Origin: Melieria omissa
Taxonomy: Eukaryota; Arthropoda; Insecta; Diptera; Ulidiidae
DNA length: 64,000 nt
Reading direction: 5' to 3'
Assembly: GCA_963971225.1 (NCBI GenBank)
Contig: OZ020267.1
Span: 33,971,989 to 34,035,988 of the forward strand
In this document: piece after piece, positions 1-11,284 of the stretch
Position numbering within the stretch: the stretch's first letter is position 1
Layout: each line of letters begins with the position of its first letter
Position numbers and translations under genes: made by a program
Notes under the pieces: model-generated
What the model was told of the DNA's origin: nothing
What the model saw: only the letters and a program-made list of their open reading frames with translations
The model's database searches: none

Positions 1-205
1 ACCTCTATTTGGGCCCGTTGTCATACCACAAATTCCACCCGTTTGAAATGTGTTTTTTTCAACATGTGGTTTGAAAGGTCAGTTAAACTCTGCTCCAAAC
101 GCGAATGTTTGGGAAATTCCTTTCTCATCTCCTTCTCATCTGCCGAGCTAGGAACCGAACCTAGGACCTCTGGTGCGGTAGGTAATCACAATAAGAATCT
201 ATCTA
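1..205 (-). repeat. tRNA-derived SINE remnant, cut by the window edge
   Basis: Read on the minus strand, this block has an internal pol III B-box-like sequence (GGTTCGGTTCC, within a CTAGG..CCTAG T-stem-like arm) followed by a body ending in a block with TTTCAAACGGGTGGAATTTG and TGTGGTAT. The same T-arm and the same end block occur in the repeat at about 37060-37425, so the two are copies of one SINE-like family. The relation is seen directly; the name SINE is inferred from the tRNA-like head. The far end lies outside the window. Confidence 0.6.
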
Positions 206-2052
206 CTTGAATAGAAAGATGGACTTTGCTTGATCTGTAAGCGGATATGAGTTGTTGAGAGAATAAACATTATTTTTTTACTAGATTTTAATTCAATTTG
301 TAAAGGGCCAACAGATGCCGAACCAAAATGTATTTAATTTATTACATGAAAATAGTGTGTGATGCAATATTTTGTCATTCAACGAAGCCAATCAAAATCA
401 ATGCGATGAAATCTCTACTCAAAACTCACAAGCAATAAAAAATTAATTTCAAACCATGCACAGCTTTTCAAAAATTTATTTTTTTTTACAGCACATGAGT
501 CACAAAATTCGTTAACACTCATGTAAAATTCTCTCTTCACAATTTTTAATTTCTTCAAATATTCAAATTCACTTTAGAATTTCGGGTATTTTTCAATATT
601 TTTTGGTACCAAAAAACTGCCCGAACAGCAGCTTTCAGTTTCATTCAGCTGCACCAAGCACACACACACATGCATACTTTACATAAAAAAATGTGTGCTT
701 GCATGTAAATATTTTCCATTAAATCAATCATAACGAAACTTATTGCAAAACGAAATGTTGCCACCAGAAACTTTGTGTGGCGCAGCAGCCAAATTTTCTG
801 TATTCGCTGCGTTCACTGCCACTTGGCATGAAATGAATAAACTTTAACAAATCAATCGACAAAAAAGCGAGCGCACACACAACAACAAAATTGAAACTGG
901 CTGCACTGACCCCCACCCTGCATCACTGCGTCGCGCTGGAAAGTCCAGCAAAAAGTAACAAAAAAAATTGTTTATCGTTTTCTTCGTCATTGATTTTGTT
1001 GCATATGGCAGTGTTTATGCAGCCACACAGCTACTGTTCCAACAACACAAATAAGTAGAAAACAAAGCGTCCGACAATAACAACAACAACGCTAAGCACT
1101 GAAAGTGTATAGCCGGCGAGCACGAAGCGCTGAGCATTCGATGCGGGCGCGAGCGTTAAACGCTTGATCGATAAATTTGAATTGGCCGGGTGCGCGCTTT
1201 AAGCGCACAAAACAACAACAACAACAGAAACAAAAACAACAGCAGCGCAATAAAGCTGCAAGTGAAATATAACAAATTGCAACAGACGATGCGGCGGTAG
1301 CGGCGGCCAGAGCTGCCTAGGCAGCATTGTTGCGGTCGAATTGGTAATAAAAATCGGAAGCATTTACAATGGCAAAATGCAAACAACACGAAAAAGCGCC
1401 GAGGGTGAAGGCAATTCGATGCGAGTGCCCAATGCCGGCTGGTCGACACAACACATTGGCGCTACGGTCGGTGGGTAGTGGCTTTAGAGAACACAACGTG
1501 AAATGGGCAAATGACGAATTTTTGAATTGAACATGACTGGATATGACATAAGAGGAAGCTTGACATAAGGGGGGAAAAAAGTACAATGAACTTATGTCGT
1601 TGAATTTGTTTGATGGTAAAAATATGCGGGTGTTTTGTTTTATATGTCAAAAGCCCATATAAAAAAAGTTCGAATGTGGTATCAAACAATACAATGGAAG
1701 GTATGGAGAAGAAGTTGCAGTAACTTTATGTGAGGGTTTGCAAAATTTGTCACAGTGCACAGTGATTCGTTCCATAGGCACTATTCCAAAAATTTATAAT
1801 CTCAGATTTTAACGATTTTGATGTCATTTGAAAGGCAAAAACTCCAGCTAGAAAACCCCACAAAAATCTCTGCAAAAATTTATGTGTGTGAAAAACTGGC
1901 CAAAGTCGAAAAATTGTTCTTAAGAAAATATAAACACATGTTTTTTGTATTTTACTCTATTAGGTAAAAAAAAAATACTAAAAATCCATGGTTAGCAAGA
2001 AGTTTAAAACTTCCAATATAGATTGAGAATTAATGTGCGCGTTTTCGCTTAA
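206..2052. other. gene-free stretch, low-copy noncoding
   Basis: No reading frame here resembles a known protein; overlapping frames at 1156-1689 are shadows of CAACAA/TTGTTG-rich sequence. There is a short CA run near 660-670 and (CAA)n tracts near 1078-1090 and 1210-1240. The block at 880-1330 is less AT-rich than its surroundings, which could mark a regulatory element, but nothing specific can be read. Confidence 0.5.
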
Positions 2053-2135
2053 CCCTTTCCGACATGAAAATAACAGCCCGCTGTATGCATTGTATGGGCT
2101 GTAGTCCAATATATTGGACATTGTGACTCAAAGGG
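2053..2135 (-). mobile_element. 83-bp TTAA-flanked mini element, copy 1
   Basis: An 83-bp unit beginning CCCTTTCCGACATG and ending CAAAGGG, preceded by TTAA (2049-2052) and followed by TGAA, a one-base variant of TTAA. An exactly 83-bp, highly similar sequence lies in the opposite orientation at 29834-29916 with perfect TTAA on both sides. Both contain the 16-bp perfect palindrome GTCCAATATATTGGAC. TTAA duplication with CCC-starting ends is the piggyBac-superfamily signature, so this is inferred to be a very short non-autonomous member. Confidence 0.75.
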
Positions 2136-2251
2136 TGAATATTGTAACGACAAGACAATCTGCCGCTGTGCAAAGCAACCCTGTCGCTACGCGCCGTGCT
2201 ATAATTCAATCTGGCAACGACGGCCGCGATAATAAGGGAAACTTTTAGGTC

Positions 2252-2367
2252 AACCTGGCAATGATGGAAACTTTAAGTCCAACCTGGCAATGATGGCAAC
2301 TTTTAGTCAAACCTGGCAATGATGGAAACTTTTAGTCCAACCTGGCAATGATGGCTCGCGTTCATCA
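2252..2367 (+). repeat. 29-bp tandem repeat in the LTR1 U3
   Basis: Four direct copies of a 29-bp unit (start AACCTGGCAATGATGG) begin at 2252, 2281, 2310 and 2339, an exact 29-bp spacing. A more diverged unit precedes them at about 2207. Tandem U3 repeats often act as enhancers in LTR elements; that role is inferred here from position upstream of the TATA-like box. Confidence 0.8.
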
Positions 2368-2426
2368 TGGAAACCTTTAGTCTACTCTGAAATGTGCGAG
2401 AACGATCTGCGCGATAACCGGGCAGG

Positions 2427-2463
2427 TTTAAAAGGCAGCCGGGTACGGCGCAGCGAGTCAGTC
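2427..2463 (+). promoter_or_regulatory. LTR1 core promoter (TATA-like box plus initiator)
   Basis: TTTAAAA at 2427-2433 is followed by TCAGTC at 2458-2463, matching the insect initiator consensus TCAKTY, with its A at 2460. The TATA-to-initiator distance (about 30 bases) is the expected one. It would start transcription at the LTR U3/R border. Confidence 0.6.
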
Positions 2464-2666
2464 TTGGTTTAGACAAGTGAAGGTGCCACACGGAGTAATT
2501 AAGCAAATAATTAAGTGTAAAGACAGTAAAGTGTGAAATTGGTGAAATAAAGTGATTGTTGGTTTTCATTGACTGCGTTTGAGAAACTAAGTGTGTTTTG
2601 TTTATTTCAAATTACGCAATCCAGAGATACGTACTAGCCCACTAGAACTAGCATTCGTAACAATAT

Positions 2667-3127
2667 ATTCTCAGAAGTTGCAAAGTTGAGGCTTCTATTT
2701 TACATTTAATTAAATTTTTTGTTTTAAGTAAAAATCTAAAAATTGTCAAAACTTAGAGGAAACTATCTAGAAAGTATGTGAAAGTATATTTCTGAATTTT
2801 TAGGTACTTTAAGAAGCGTTCTTTCTTTGTCGAATAATGTAATCATACTCCGATATATTCTGATCTCAGAAAATAATTCAATTTGAAAAGTGGTCAAACA
2901 CCTATTTTTCGATAAAATTTGTTTCATCCATTCATTTTTCAATAATGTAAGAAAATAATTCAGTTTGAAAAGTGGTCAAACACCTATTTTTCAACAAATT
3001 ATATATATTTTTTTTCATTCCTGAAAGTATGAAATCAACATGAAAAATTACAAAAACAACAACAAACAATGCAAAACACATTTATAATTATTTGTAAAAT
3101 TATTTTTTTTTAATTCATATTTTTTAA
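2667..3127. other. AT-rich gene-free stretch with a local duplication
   Basis: No gene seen. A block containing GAAAATAATTCAATTTGAAA and CACCTATTTTTC occurs twice, at about 2866-2912 and 2948-2991, a near-tandem duplication with an 82-bp offset. Confidence 0.5.
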
Positions 3128-3352
3128 ATTAATATTTTTAGAAGTGAATTCAAAGCAAATTACAAAAAATTTAATCTTATTCCCAAAATAACTTCCAATA
3201 AATTGCAGCGATATCAGGGAAAGTTTGTGTTCTAATAGAAGTCTACGAATTGGGCACGTTTGAACAAAACCCTGTTTCTTCAATAATGGTTAAATAAATC
3301 AAAAAGTGATAATTTTGTATTTTTCCATAAATATTAAGTAACTTTTCTGTGC
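3128..3352 (+). repeat. partial copy of the ~520-bp TTAA repeat
   Basis: Matches the middle part of the repeats at 32631-33152, 35345-35852 and 62550-63431, including GCGATATCAGGGAAAGTTTG, GTCTACGAATTGGG and TTTTTCCATAAATATTAA. Neither TTAA-type terminus is present, so only an internal fragment remains. Confidence 0.75.
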
Positions 3353-4925
3353 AGTGTTAAAACTTCAAGTGTTCAGGAAAGTAAGTATAGTTTAAGGTCA
3401 AAACAATCACATAACCATCTCTTTTTTCGGTTCGAAAGACTTGAATGGCCCAACTCAATTCCATAAAGAATACTGCCAAATCAACTGTTACGACCTTTAA
3501 AATAGCAGTGAGATAAACAAGGCCCCAAGACTCACGAAAAGGGTCCTCATGTCCAGATCTATGGTACACTATGATACACTCTACCAACCAGCTCTTTCAG
3601 CGAGATCTACACAACTCAAACGCGCCGCAGTCAACCACCAACAAAGGCTCAAGTTTGACTCAAAATGAATGGTTTGTGGTTTGACGAGCAACGCCAACCC
3701 CTGGCAACGCCCCAAGCCAGTTCACTGTGTCGACCGCAAACTAGAACTGCAAGGGGTGTTTGTGATAAGTGGTCGGAAGTGGTGGAATAGTTTCGACAAT
3801 GGTGCACTATTTTTGGTTTGAATTTTCCACTGCGCTACCTTTTTTTTCAAATGTCTGTCGATTTGTTCGAGATACATTGATGCGTGTCGAAAGCTTGTGT
3901 CCGAGTGGCTGACTGGCTGACTGGCCACATCGAACACGTTCGGTTCGTTGACCACTCGACTGGACAATACGAATCGCTCCGCTGGCTGTTTGCCCATTAG
4001 TTAATCTCGTAAAATATTTACAATAATTTAAGTCGACGTATTGAACTGTAATGTTTAACCTTCTGCGTTGCCCTTTAGCTGATAGCATTTCAATTTAAGT
4101 TGTTATTTTTCCATCATATCTCTTCTCTGCGTCGTCGAGTCGTTTCGTCTTTGTTTGGTGCATTTGTAAATTTCATTTTCTTACAGCCATCATTCGACAA
4201 TGTGTCGCACGCACACACAACAACTGGCCAGCAGCTTTTGTCAATAACTTTTACTATCAGCAATGTGCGCTGCTCTTCAGCTGAATTAAATACGTTTTGT
4301 CGCGCCTCGACAACAACAAAAACGGCAATAACCAAACAACACGCTTCATGCATATGAAATGAAGTTTTTGTAAAATTTTCAGCGTCTGTCTCACTGTGTC
4401 CCATACATTTTTCCACTTAAGTGCAATTACCATAAATTTGTTGGCCGCATTTGACATGTCACGATTTTCTGACCATTTGTTGTGCGTTCACAACGCACTT
4501 TTGAGATTTTTTTTTTTTTGTTTTATTTTGTTTTGTTTTCATACAGCATTCTGCATTTTGTGCGTGCGTTGTTTTAACTTTCGAAATAGATTTCTCCAAA
4601 AATTGAACAGAGAAAGGGAAACAAATATTGAAATTATTTGCATACATTAACAACTGCTCGACTTTGTTGACAAGGCGTGACAGTTCAACAAACTCGGCGA
4701 TTAAAAGATTCAGTGAACAGTGAGAAGCGCAGAAAGTTGGAGCTTGAAGTAAGGAAGCCTCAGGTATACTTAATTTTGGACCCAAGTAACCAGAATTTGT
4801 TTTCAAGATAATCTGCGCCTTTGGTTTTTTTCTTGACTTGAATCTAGTTTTCAAAATAGTTGATTTGAAATACCATTCTCTATGATCTCGCTACGATTCG
4901 TTTAAATTAGAAATGCTGACTAGAT
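3353..4925. other. gene-free stretch
   Basis: Several overlapping short frames on both strands (3722-4854) have no recognisable domain, no conserved motif and no consistent codon pattern, and are judged spurious. A T-run at 4510-4525 is the only simple repeat. Nothing else is recognised. Confidence 0.5.
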
Positions 4926-5178
4926 AGATAGATAAATTTAAACGGGGTTAATTGCATTGAGACCAAAGATGATTGTATTGTACCCCATACAAGTTTTAGA
5001 AAACATGCCCTAATCCCATCGACCTAATGAAATTTAGTAACTCACGGGGGTTTAGGTGTTTGATGTTCTCTTCTGCAAGCCAGTATTTGCCCAGCTTTAG
5101 CCTCCTACTGCGAGATACTGAATCACAGTGTAGTATGATGTGCTCAGGTGTCCCTTCGGCTGTTTCGCAGAGTCTGTT
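4926..5178 (-). pseudogene. 3' end of a non-LTR retrotransposon ORF2, 5'-truncated
   Basis: On the minus strand a 60-codon frame (5178 to the stop at 4996-4998) reads through a CETAEGTPEHIILHC zinc-binding motif (C..H..C spacing) and ends RSMGLGHVF. This is the typical C-terminal tail of RNase H-bearing non-LTR elements of the R1/I/LOA group. A TAG codon lies directly upstream in frame, so it is a dead fragment. The 3' UTR ends in a TCTA microsatellite-like tail (TAGA repeats at 4921-4932 on the plus strand), as expected for target-primed insertion. The clade is inferred. Confidence 0.75.
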
Positions 5179-5189
5179 CTAAACAGTAT

Positions 5190-5450
5190 GCCATATTGAG
5201 AAAGAGGAAGAGTTACCTTCTCTGCCACTCCCCGGCTCTTTCTGGACAAAGATGGAAACCTTAATGTTCTCCCTTCTTTGCAACTGGAATGAACTCAGTT
5301 AAGTCAACAGGACTTTCTGAAGTTCATTCACAATTCAAATTGGCTTGGTTAGGCTCTTCCACATGCAGTAAGTCAAACCTGCTCCCTGTGGTATCACAAC
5401 GGACCTATTTCGCGGCCTGAGTGTATTTTTCGACAAGCCAACTTAACCTA
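5190..5450 (+). repeat. dispersed repeat, copy 1 of 2
   Basis: Contains CAAAGATGGAAA, TCTCCCTTCTTTG, AACTCAG and ATTGGCTTGGTTAGG in the same order as the block at 24238-24366. The end block (TGTGGTATCACAACGG..CCTATTT) resembles the end of the SINE family at the left edge of the window. No coding capacity. Possibly SINE- or non-LTR-derived. Confidence 0.6.
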
Positions 5451-5596
5451 AACTCAGGTTAGGTCTGAAGGTCTGAAGTGCCCGGTTAGAAGCCCGGCAC
5501 TGGTTTGTATCCAGTTTAAGGCATTCTTTACTCTATTTTCAAGTCCTAGTGACTCTGCTAGAGTGTTCCTACCATGCTGACTGGAACTGTATATGA

Positions 5597-7053
5597 GTTC
5601 GTGCCCGATTTAGCTATATAGGTGTCGTTCCAATCGTTAAGGTTGGTGCTCGTGATTGAAATGTATACTTGTTATAAGTTTTTTGACAGTTCAGGTGACA
5701 GTTCAAATTGTAATTTAATCGTCAAATCATTTAAGTTTCTTTTAGAAAGGAAAAGCTGTTGGCGCCGCAACACAAGATAGTCGCGAAGTTTATTTGAACC
5801 ACGCATCAGAAATGGTTTGCTTAGTTTCAAACTTACCTTCAAAGAGACCCACCTCGCGCTGCATGGTATTTTGAGCTTAACGACGATGTTGTTCACAATC
5901 TTATTAACTGAAGTAAACATCTTCAAATTAACTTTGTTTCGTCATTTGAAAAAGGTTGGGTAAACTTTGAAGCTCGATACTTGGGTGCCGCATCAGTTGA
6001 GTGAAAGGGAGTGAAAGGAAGGCAATATGGTCACTGTTACTGCCGCATGCTACAGGGCCATTAAAAACCACTTCTTACTGCCGGAATTGGATGAGCGGGG
6101 CTTGGTGAACATGTGGTTTCAACAAGACGGTGCAACCCAACACACAGCACAAGGCACAATGATTGTTGTGAAGGAAGCGCTTCCTGGTCGCGTTATTTCC
6201 CGTTTTGACGATCGGCATGGCCAGCAAGGTCGCTTGATTTAATCATCCCAGACTTCTTTGTTTGGGACTACTTGCAGTCACGAGTTTATGCCAACAAGCC
6301 TCAGACAATCGCAGACCTTAAGGAGAATATTCGACAGGAATTCGAACAGTTCCTCGGAAATCTTGCGAAAAGCCATGGAAAATGCAATAAAACGGCCATA
6401 AATGTGTTTTAACACCATCATATCATCTTTTCCTCTTAGAAGAAAAAATTGTAAAGGTCCAAATAAAGATTTCCAATACTCAAAAATATTCTTTTTTTAT
6501 TTAGTAAAAAAGTTATTCAAAAACAAAATTGGATAATTAACTTTGCGCCACCTTGTACAAGAGGTGGCAGAACTGGTCTCCAAAGTTGGATGGCACCCGA
6601 TGAAAGTATTGCTGTGCGTTTGGTGAAACGATTACCTTCGATAATTATGAAATTATGAAAGTAATTGAAGAAAAACGTGCGTCTCATTCGCAAAGGACTC
6701 CTTTTCTACCACAACAACGTGAAACCACATGTTGCTAAAGCGACTCTGTCCAAACTGAAGAAGATGGATTAGAAAATCCTGTTGCATACTCCATATTTTC
6801 CGGACATCGCACCACGTATTCCGAATGATGCAGAACAATTTAAATAAAAACTAATATAAAACAGTGAAAGATGTTTAAAACTACTTTTACACCTTTTCAA
6901 AGAAAAACTGTGCAATTTCTATGAATCTGACTTCAGGAAGTTCGTTGATAGTTGGCAGTGGATTGTCGAACCTTATGGCAAATACATAATTGATTAATGA
7001 AGCATTTTTTATTAAATTTCAATGTGAGTTTTTACTTCATATCGGGCACGAAC
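5597..7053 (+). mobile_element. decayed mariner element with nested Tc1-like insertion
   Basis: A perfect 13-bp inverted repeat, GTTCGTGCCCGAT at 5597-5609 and its complement at 7041-7053, bounds the region. Inside, in plus-strand order, are mariner-transposase-like pieces: LKLDTWVPHQLSE (about 5967-6005), a catalytic-core stretch with VKPHVAKATLSKLKK and TPYFPDIAP (about 6678-6815), and a C-terminal piece ending WQWIVEPYGKYIID then stop (6896-6997). Stops and frame changes interrupt all of them. Between the first two lies a piece of a different Tc1/mariner family (6020-6557). Confidence 0.7.
6020..6557 (+). pseudogene. Tc1/mariner-superfamily transposase fragment nested in a mariner
   Basis: The frame from 6027 reads FFLPEL-type sequence followed by MWFQQDGATQHTA, the second catalytic Asp region of this Tc1-like family, and IVISRF-like sequence to a stop at 6240. 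In a shifted frame the protein resumes with RPARSLDLIIPDFFVWDYL and SRVYANKP, the third catalytic region, and stops near 6411. At least one frameshift therefore separates catalytic residues. The 5' half including the DNA-binding domain is absent. The 3' end is probably the CGCCACCTTG motif near 6545-6556. Confidence 0.75.
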
Positions 7054-7059
7054 CTATGC

Positions 7060-8934
7060 ACTGGTTCAATATTTTTAGTAGTTAGTAGTTGTCATAGAGA
7101 AATGTGTTGATTCAGGACAACATTCGAAAATGGATTAGAGGTGTGTTCAATTCACAAAATTTGTACAGATTGTTGCAAGTTTTTACTGACAAAGTGTTCA
7201 CAAACTCCAAAAACTTGCAAGGGAGAGCAGAAACGAGAGCATAAAAACTACAGAGAGAAAAAAGCAACTGCAAGTTTTTGCTGGTAAAAATTTTACTTTC
7301 AAGAATTTTCAGCTCATGAAAGGAAGTATTAGCTATCGAATTGTAACATAAGAAACAATTTTTGATTATAAATTTAGTTGCAGTTTTTCAAATAAAATAA
7401 GAATGAAAAAATAAAAATTGTTGAAATTTTAATATTTTATTACTTTTATTAAGTACTATTTATATTATTTTATATTTAAATATTATATTTTTATTTTATA
7501 TTATTATATATTATTCATATTTATTTTATATTTTTTTATATTTATGAATAATATTATTAAATATTATTTACTTATAATATTAATTGTATAATTTTCGAAC
7601 AAGTTCGGTGTCAAATAAATCAATTTTTGCTGTTTTTGATCATTTGTACTAGTTTTCTGTTCATTAACCTTTATTTCTATTCTACTTATTGTGAAAACAT
7701 TTCTATCGAATTGTTTCTTGCGCTCTTCCTACAAGTTTTTACTAGGACAGTAAGTGAACAATAAAAAAATTACAGTATCAATTAGATATAAAGTTTTATC
7801 CAAAAAAATTTTGAAAATTCAATATTTTGAAGTCTACAAATAAGTGGCATCACAATGAACCCTTTGGGCCTAAGCGTGCTTTACCTAACCTAACTTCGCC
7901 TAAGTCCTCTTACCAAAAGAAAAGCAAATTAATGAACATTTCCACTGTCGATTGCACTTTAAGTCTTAAATAAATTAAATAATACTTCCGCTGTCAATCA
8001 CACTTTTGCCCATAAACCATTTCTTTTAATTAAAGTTGTCGAAACAAAAACTCAAACTCCATTCAAACCCATTTCAATAGCAACCAATGTCGTTCGTCAT
8101 CTCTCCAATCACATCCAATTGCAGAATTTACTGCAATTATCGAAATGGCTGCTTCCATTGACACTGCGTCGCGTCGGGCGCGCAATCGCCCAGAGAATCG
8201 TGACTCTTGGCTGATTTATCTTGGCCATTAAATACTTTATTTGCAATGAATTTCAATTTCATTGCAAATGCTTTCACAAACGACAATACAACAGCGCCAC
8301 ATTGTTTTCGTCTTCAACTTCGTCCGCTCCGATCGACCGGCAGCTAACGGCAAACGTGTTCGGTTTTTTTCACGACCACAAAAACCGTCATTTGCCCATT
8401 GTTTACATGGGCTGCGCTCGCCCAAAGGCCGCGTCTAGCCTCATTTTACTAATGCACAATCAACTGGAACGACAACAAAGCAACAACAAGAACAACAACA
8501 ACAACAGTGACAATTGATTTTCTTTGCTCCAAATGTTATTTGGGGCTTTTTCCTGCATGCACCGAAGTTGAATAGTTTTCGACGTTGCATTCGGGGTCGA
8601 GCAACTGTTGCACCTGCAGCCTTGCAACACAAACTCTTTTCATAATTTTTATTATTGTTGCCACTTTCAGTTGCGCCTGTCTCGGCGTAATTTCGACGTT
8701 TGAGCGAGATTGTGCGTCTAGTAAAAGTGTGGCAGTGGTTATTGTTGCACCAATTGTTTCGGTCATTTTCAGTCAGACGGCCAGTGCATCAAAAGTGAAG
8801 GTAACTTCTATGATTGCATTTCATTATAGACATTTGACTATTTTTTTTCCAAATTTATAATCATTCAATAAATTATTTGGTATTTATGCAGTGCAAGTGC
8901 AACTTTGAAAGTATTGAAAATTTAAAAAATTTTT
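7060..8934. other. gene-free stretch with a TA-rich tract
   Basis: 7400-7600 is a nearly pure A/T low-complexity tract of TATTTTATATT-like words. 8040-8800 is higher complexity, with (CAA)n at 8480-8510. Small frames there (8221-8860) look spurious: they overlap on both strands and have no domain. Confidence 0.5.
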
Positions 8935-9300
8935 GATTTTTTTTTCATATAAAAAAGAAACTCTCGTTCTTCTAACGAAATTTGTTTTTGTATAATTATT
9001 TTTTATTTATTTTTTTTAATTCCTTGTGTATGTGTCTATTGAAAAAAATGTGTGTATTGAAAATTGAAATATTTTTTTGAATTTTTTTTTCATTTTAACG
9101 ATATTTATTTTTGTATAATTATTATTTTTTTACTTCCTTATGTATTTGTCTATTAAAAACAATGTGTGTATTGAAAATTGAAATAATTTTTAAATTTTTT
9201 TTGTTTAAAAAATCAACTCTCGCTCTTGTAACGATATTTATTTTTTATAATTATATATTTTTTTTATTTTTTTTTAATTCCTTGTGTATGTGTCTGTGAA
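8935..9300 (+). repeat. tandem repeat, about 2.7 units of 115-145 bp
   Basis: Blocks with AACGA..TTTTTGTATAATT recur near 8975, 9095 and 9225, and blocks with TTCCTT.TGTAT.TGTCT recur near 9021, 9132 and 9278; GTGTGTATTGAAAATTGAAA is shared by the first two. AT-rich and noncoding. Confidence 0.75.
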
Positions 9301-10025
9301 GCCTTAAAGCCAGTAATTAGTTGAAATTGATTGATTTTTCCAACGCCGGAAGCTTTTTGCTCTCCTCCATTTAAATAATAGATGCGTTTTTTTCTATTCA
9401 GTCCTTCTCACATTGTGTTTCGTTAATTTTACTATTCGGTAGATTTTGTTGTGTCTGCGTTGTGTTGGAATTGAAAATGATTTCGGCTTTGAGTCGAAGC
9501 GTTTTCACGTTTGCGTTTGCTTGTGGCCAACATTAATCATTGACAATTAAGCTCGTCCGCTGTGTAATTTCAGGCAACAGCTTAACCCAAAAGTTTATGT
9601 AACAGCGGAGCTCAACAACAGACGGAGGTGCCACACACTGATGACGAAGTTTAGTGGTTGGTCGAAGAAGTGAAATCGCTGTGAGTATTAGAATAAATGA
9701 ACTGCAAACACTTCAACAACACTGGCAGTTATATAAATGTATGTATGTGTGTGTTTGTGTGTATGTGTGAGTATTCGTTTGAAAAGGCCACGTCTCATGC
9801 TCAGCTCACATTAGAGTTTCGACTTAACGACTCGGTGGAACTATGAACTGTTTGGACAGTTGATTGATTGATTTGTTGTAAAATGTTCAATTTCAAATTG
9901 GACACAGGAACAACCAAAACATCAGCTACCACTTTATGGATTCTCTGCCTCTGCTCTGGTAGTAAAAATTCCATGAGCATAAGTTTTCAACAATTTTAAA
10001 TATTCTACTGACACTTCAAGCTTCA
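9301..10025. other. gene-free stretch
   Basis: Unique-looking sequence with a TG-rich microsatellite at about 9738-9772. No coding frame or RNA gene recognised. Confidence 0.45.
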
Positions 10026-10330
10026 ATCATGCAGAATCTAATGGAAGCAGAATGTTTGAAAACCTTGATTATACATTAAAGTCAACAAGGAATGTAGTCC
10101 AAATTTGTGTGTCCAAATTATAGTTATTCTCTTTCGATTCGTGTTCTATAATGAAATGAAAGAATCTAATGGAAGCAGAAAGTTTGAAAAACTTGATTTC
10201 GTCAAATTCTTTTCGCTATTCAAGTTCGGTATTTTCATACATGAATGTCATTAGGGATCTAGTCCAAATTATCTGGTCCATGTTATACTTATTCTCTTTC
10301 AATTTGTGCTCTAAAAAGAAATGAAAGACC
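10026..10330 (+). repeat. two-copy tandem duplication
   Basis: GAATCTAATGGAAGCAGAA starts at about 10031 and again at 10162; both units continue through TAGTCCAAATT, TTATTCTCTTTC and end near AAATGAAAG. Units are about 132 and 168 bp, the second carrying an insertion. Noncoding. Confidence 0.75.
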
Positions 10331-10481
10331 CAGTAGGTGCCAGCAACTACAGCTGAAAGAATGGAAGAATCGAAGAATGAATGAATGAAAGAATGGAATG
10401 GAATTACTTCTCGCAATTTCTGAGGACCACATTACCAGGTAAAGTAGATGAAGATTACAAATCATTCAATGATTCAGATTA

Positions 10482-11281
10482 CACTGCACAACACCAAAAA
10501 AAAATAACAAGGTTCTGGTAGAGGGGACAAAAAACAGATATAAAACTGAATAGTTTTCGAAACAATGTTAATGTCGGAAAGTTGAATGCCGATCCATTTG
10601 TGTCCAAAAACTTAACAAAATTTTCTACCACACCAAGTTTTATATGTAATGGTTGTAAAATATTTTTTTTTTTGTTGGCACAAGCAGTGGATGGAAAATA
10701 TTATGCTCGGCTAATGTGCCTTCAGCTCTCGCCTACCATTGTTTTTTTCCATTCCAAGTGCAAGTTTTGTAGGAGATTTTAGTACCAATTTTGAATAAGT
10801 ACGAAATAAACACTTAAACACATTTCAGTTTTGGCTTAATTCTTGCGTTCAAGTTAATTTCTGAGCTTTGATGTTTTCAGAAACCTATAGTAGAATTTTA
10901 TGGCAAATATTTTCGTGGTAAATGTTGTCCTTAAAAAGTCCTGTTTTACAGGACATTTTTGGCATTTAAGAAAAAAAGGGCCAAATTGACCCATACAAAT
11001 AGGAGCTGCAGGGTTTAAATGCTCCACGAAAATGTTCTTCGTAGTATTTTACATCAAATTGCTGAACACATCATATACCTAAAATGTGAGCTTACATGGT
11101 TTTCGTATGCCGATTCACCATAAGAATGAGCAAAAAGGGGAAAACTTTGACCCCCCTAAAAAAAGTTCAGATGTAAACTTTCAAAACGCCGATACACGTA
11201 TATTTTTTGTTTGCCCCATCTACCAGAATCCGTTGTCAGAACCTTGTTATTTTAAAAAAAGTTTGATTTTGTTGTGCAGTG
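10482..11281 (+). mobile_element. 800-bp DNA element with CACTGCACAACA ends
   Basis: The ends are long imperfect inverted repeats: CACTGCACAACA and, further in, AATAACAAGGTTCTG and TCTGGTAGA occur at 10482-10528 and, complemented, at about 11215-11281. A 3-bp TTA flanks both sides (10479-10481 and 11282-11284). CAC-starting ends with a 3-bp duplication would fit the CMC (CACTA/Chapaev) group, but this assignment is tentative. A small hairpin (GTCCTGTTTTACAGGAC, 10938-10954) sits near the middle. No transposase frame is visible; it is non-autonomous. Confidence 0.65.
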
Positions 11282-11284
11282 TTA

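Larger units (their letters stand above)
2143..2662 (+). mobile_element. solo LTR of a Ty3/gypsy-like retrotransposon (LTR1)
   Basis: The 520-bp unit starts TGTAACG and ends CGTAACA, is flanked by the 4-bp duplication ATAT (2139-2142 and 2663-2666), and has the internal order of an LTR: a U3 with tandem repeats, a TATA-like box (TTTAAAA), an initiator (TCAGTC) and a polyadenylation signal AATAAA (2546-2551). No internal retroviral-type genes follow, so it is a solo LTR, the usual product of recombination between two LTRs. The R/U5-like part after AATAAA closely matches LTR2 (58323-58739, minus strand). The superfamily is inferred from the short TSD and TG..CA ends. Confidence 0.85.

Noticed and set aside
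6653..6838. 61-codon minus-strand frame
   Set aside because: Antisense to the decayed mariner catalytic core read on the plus strand.
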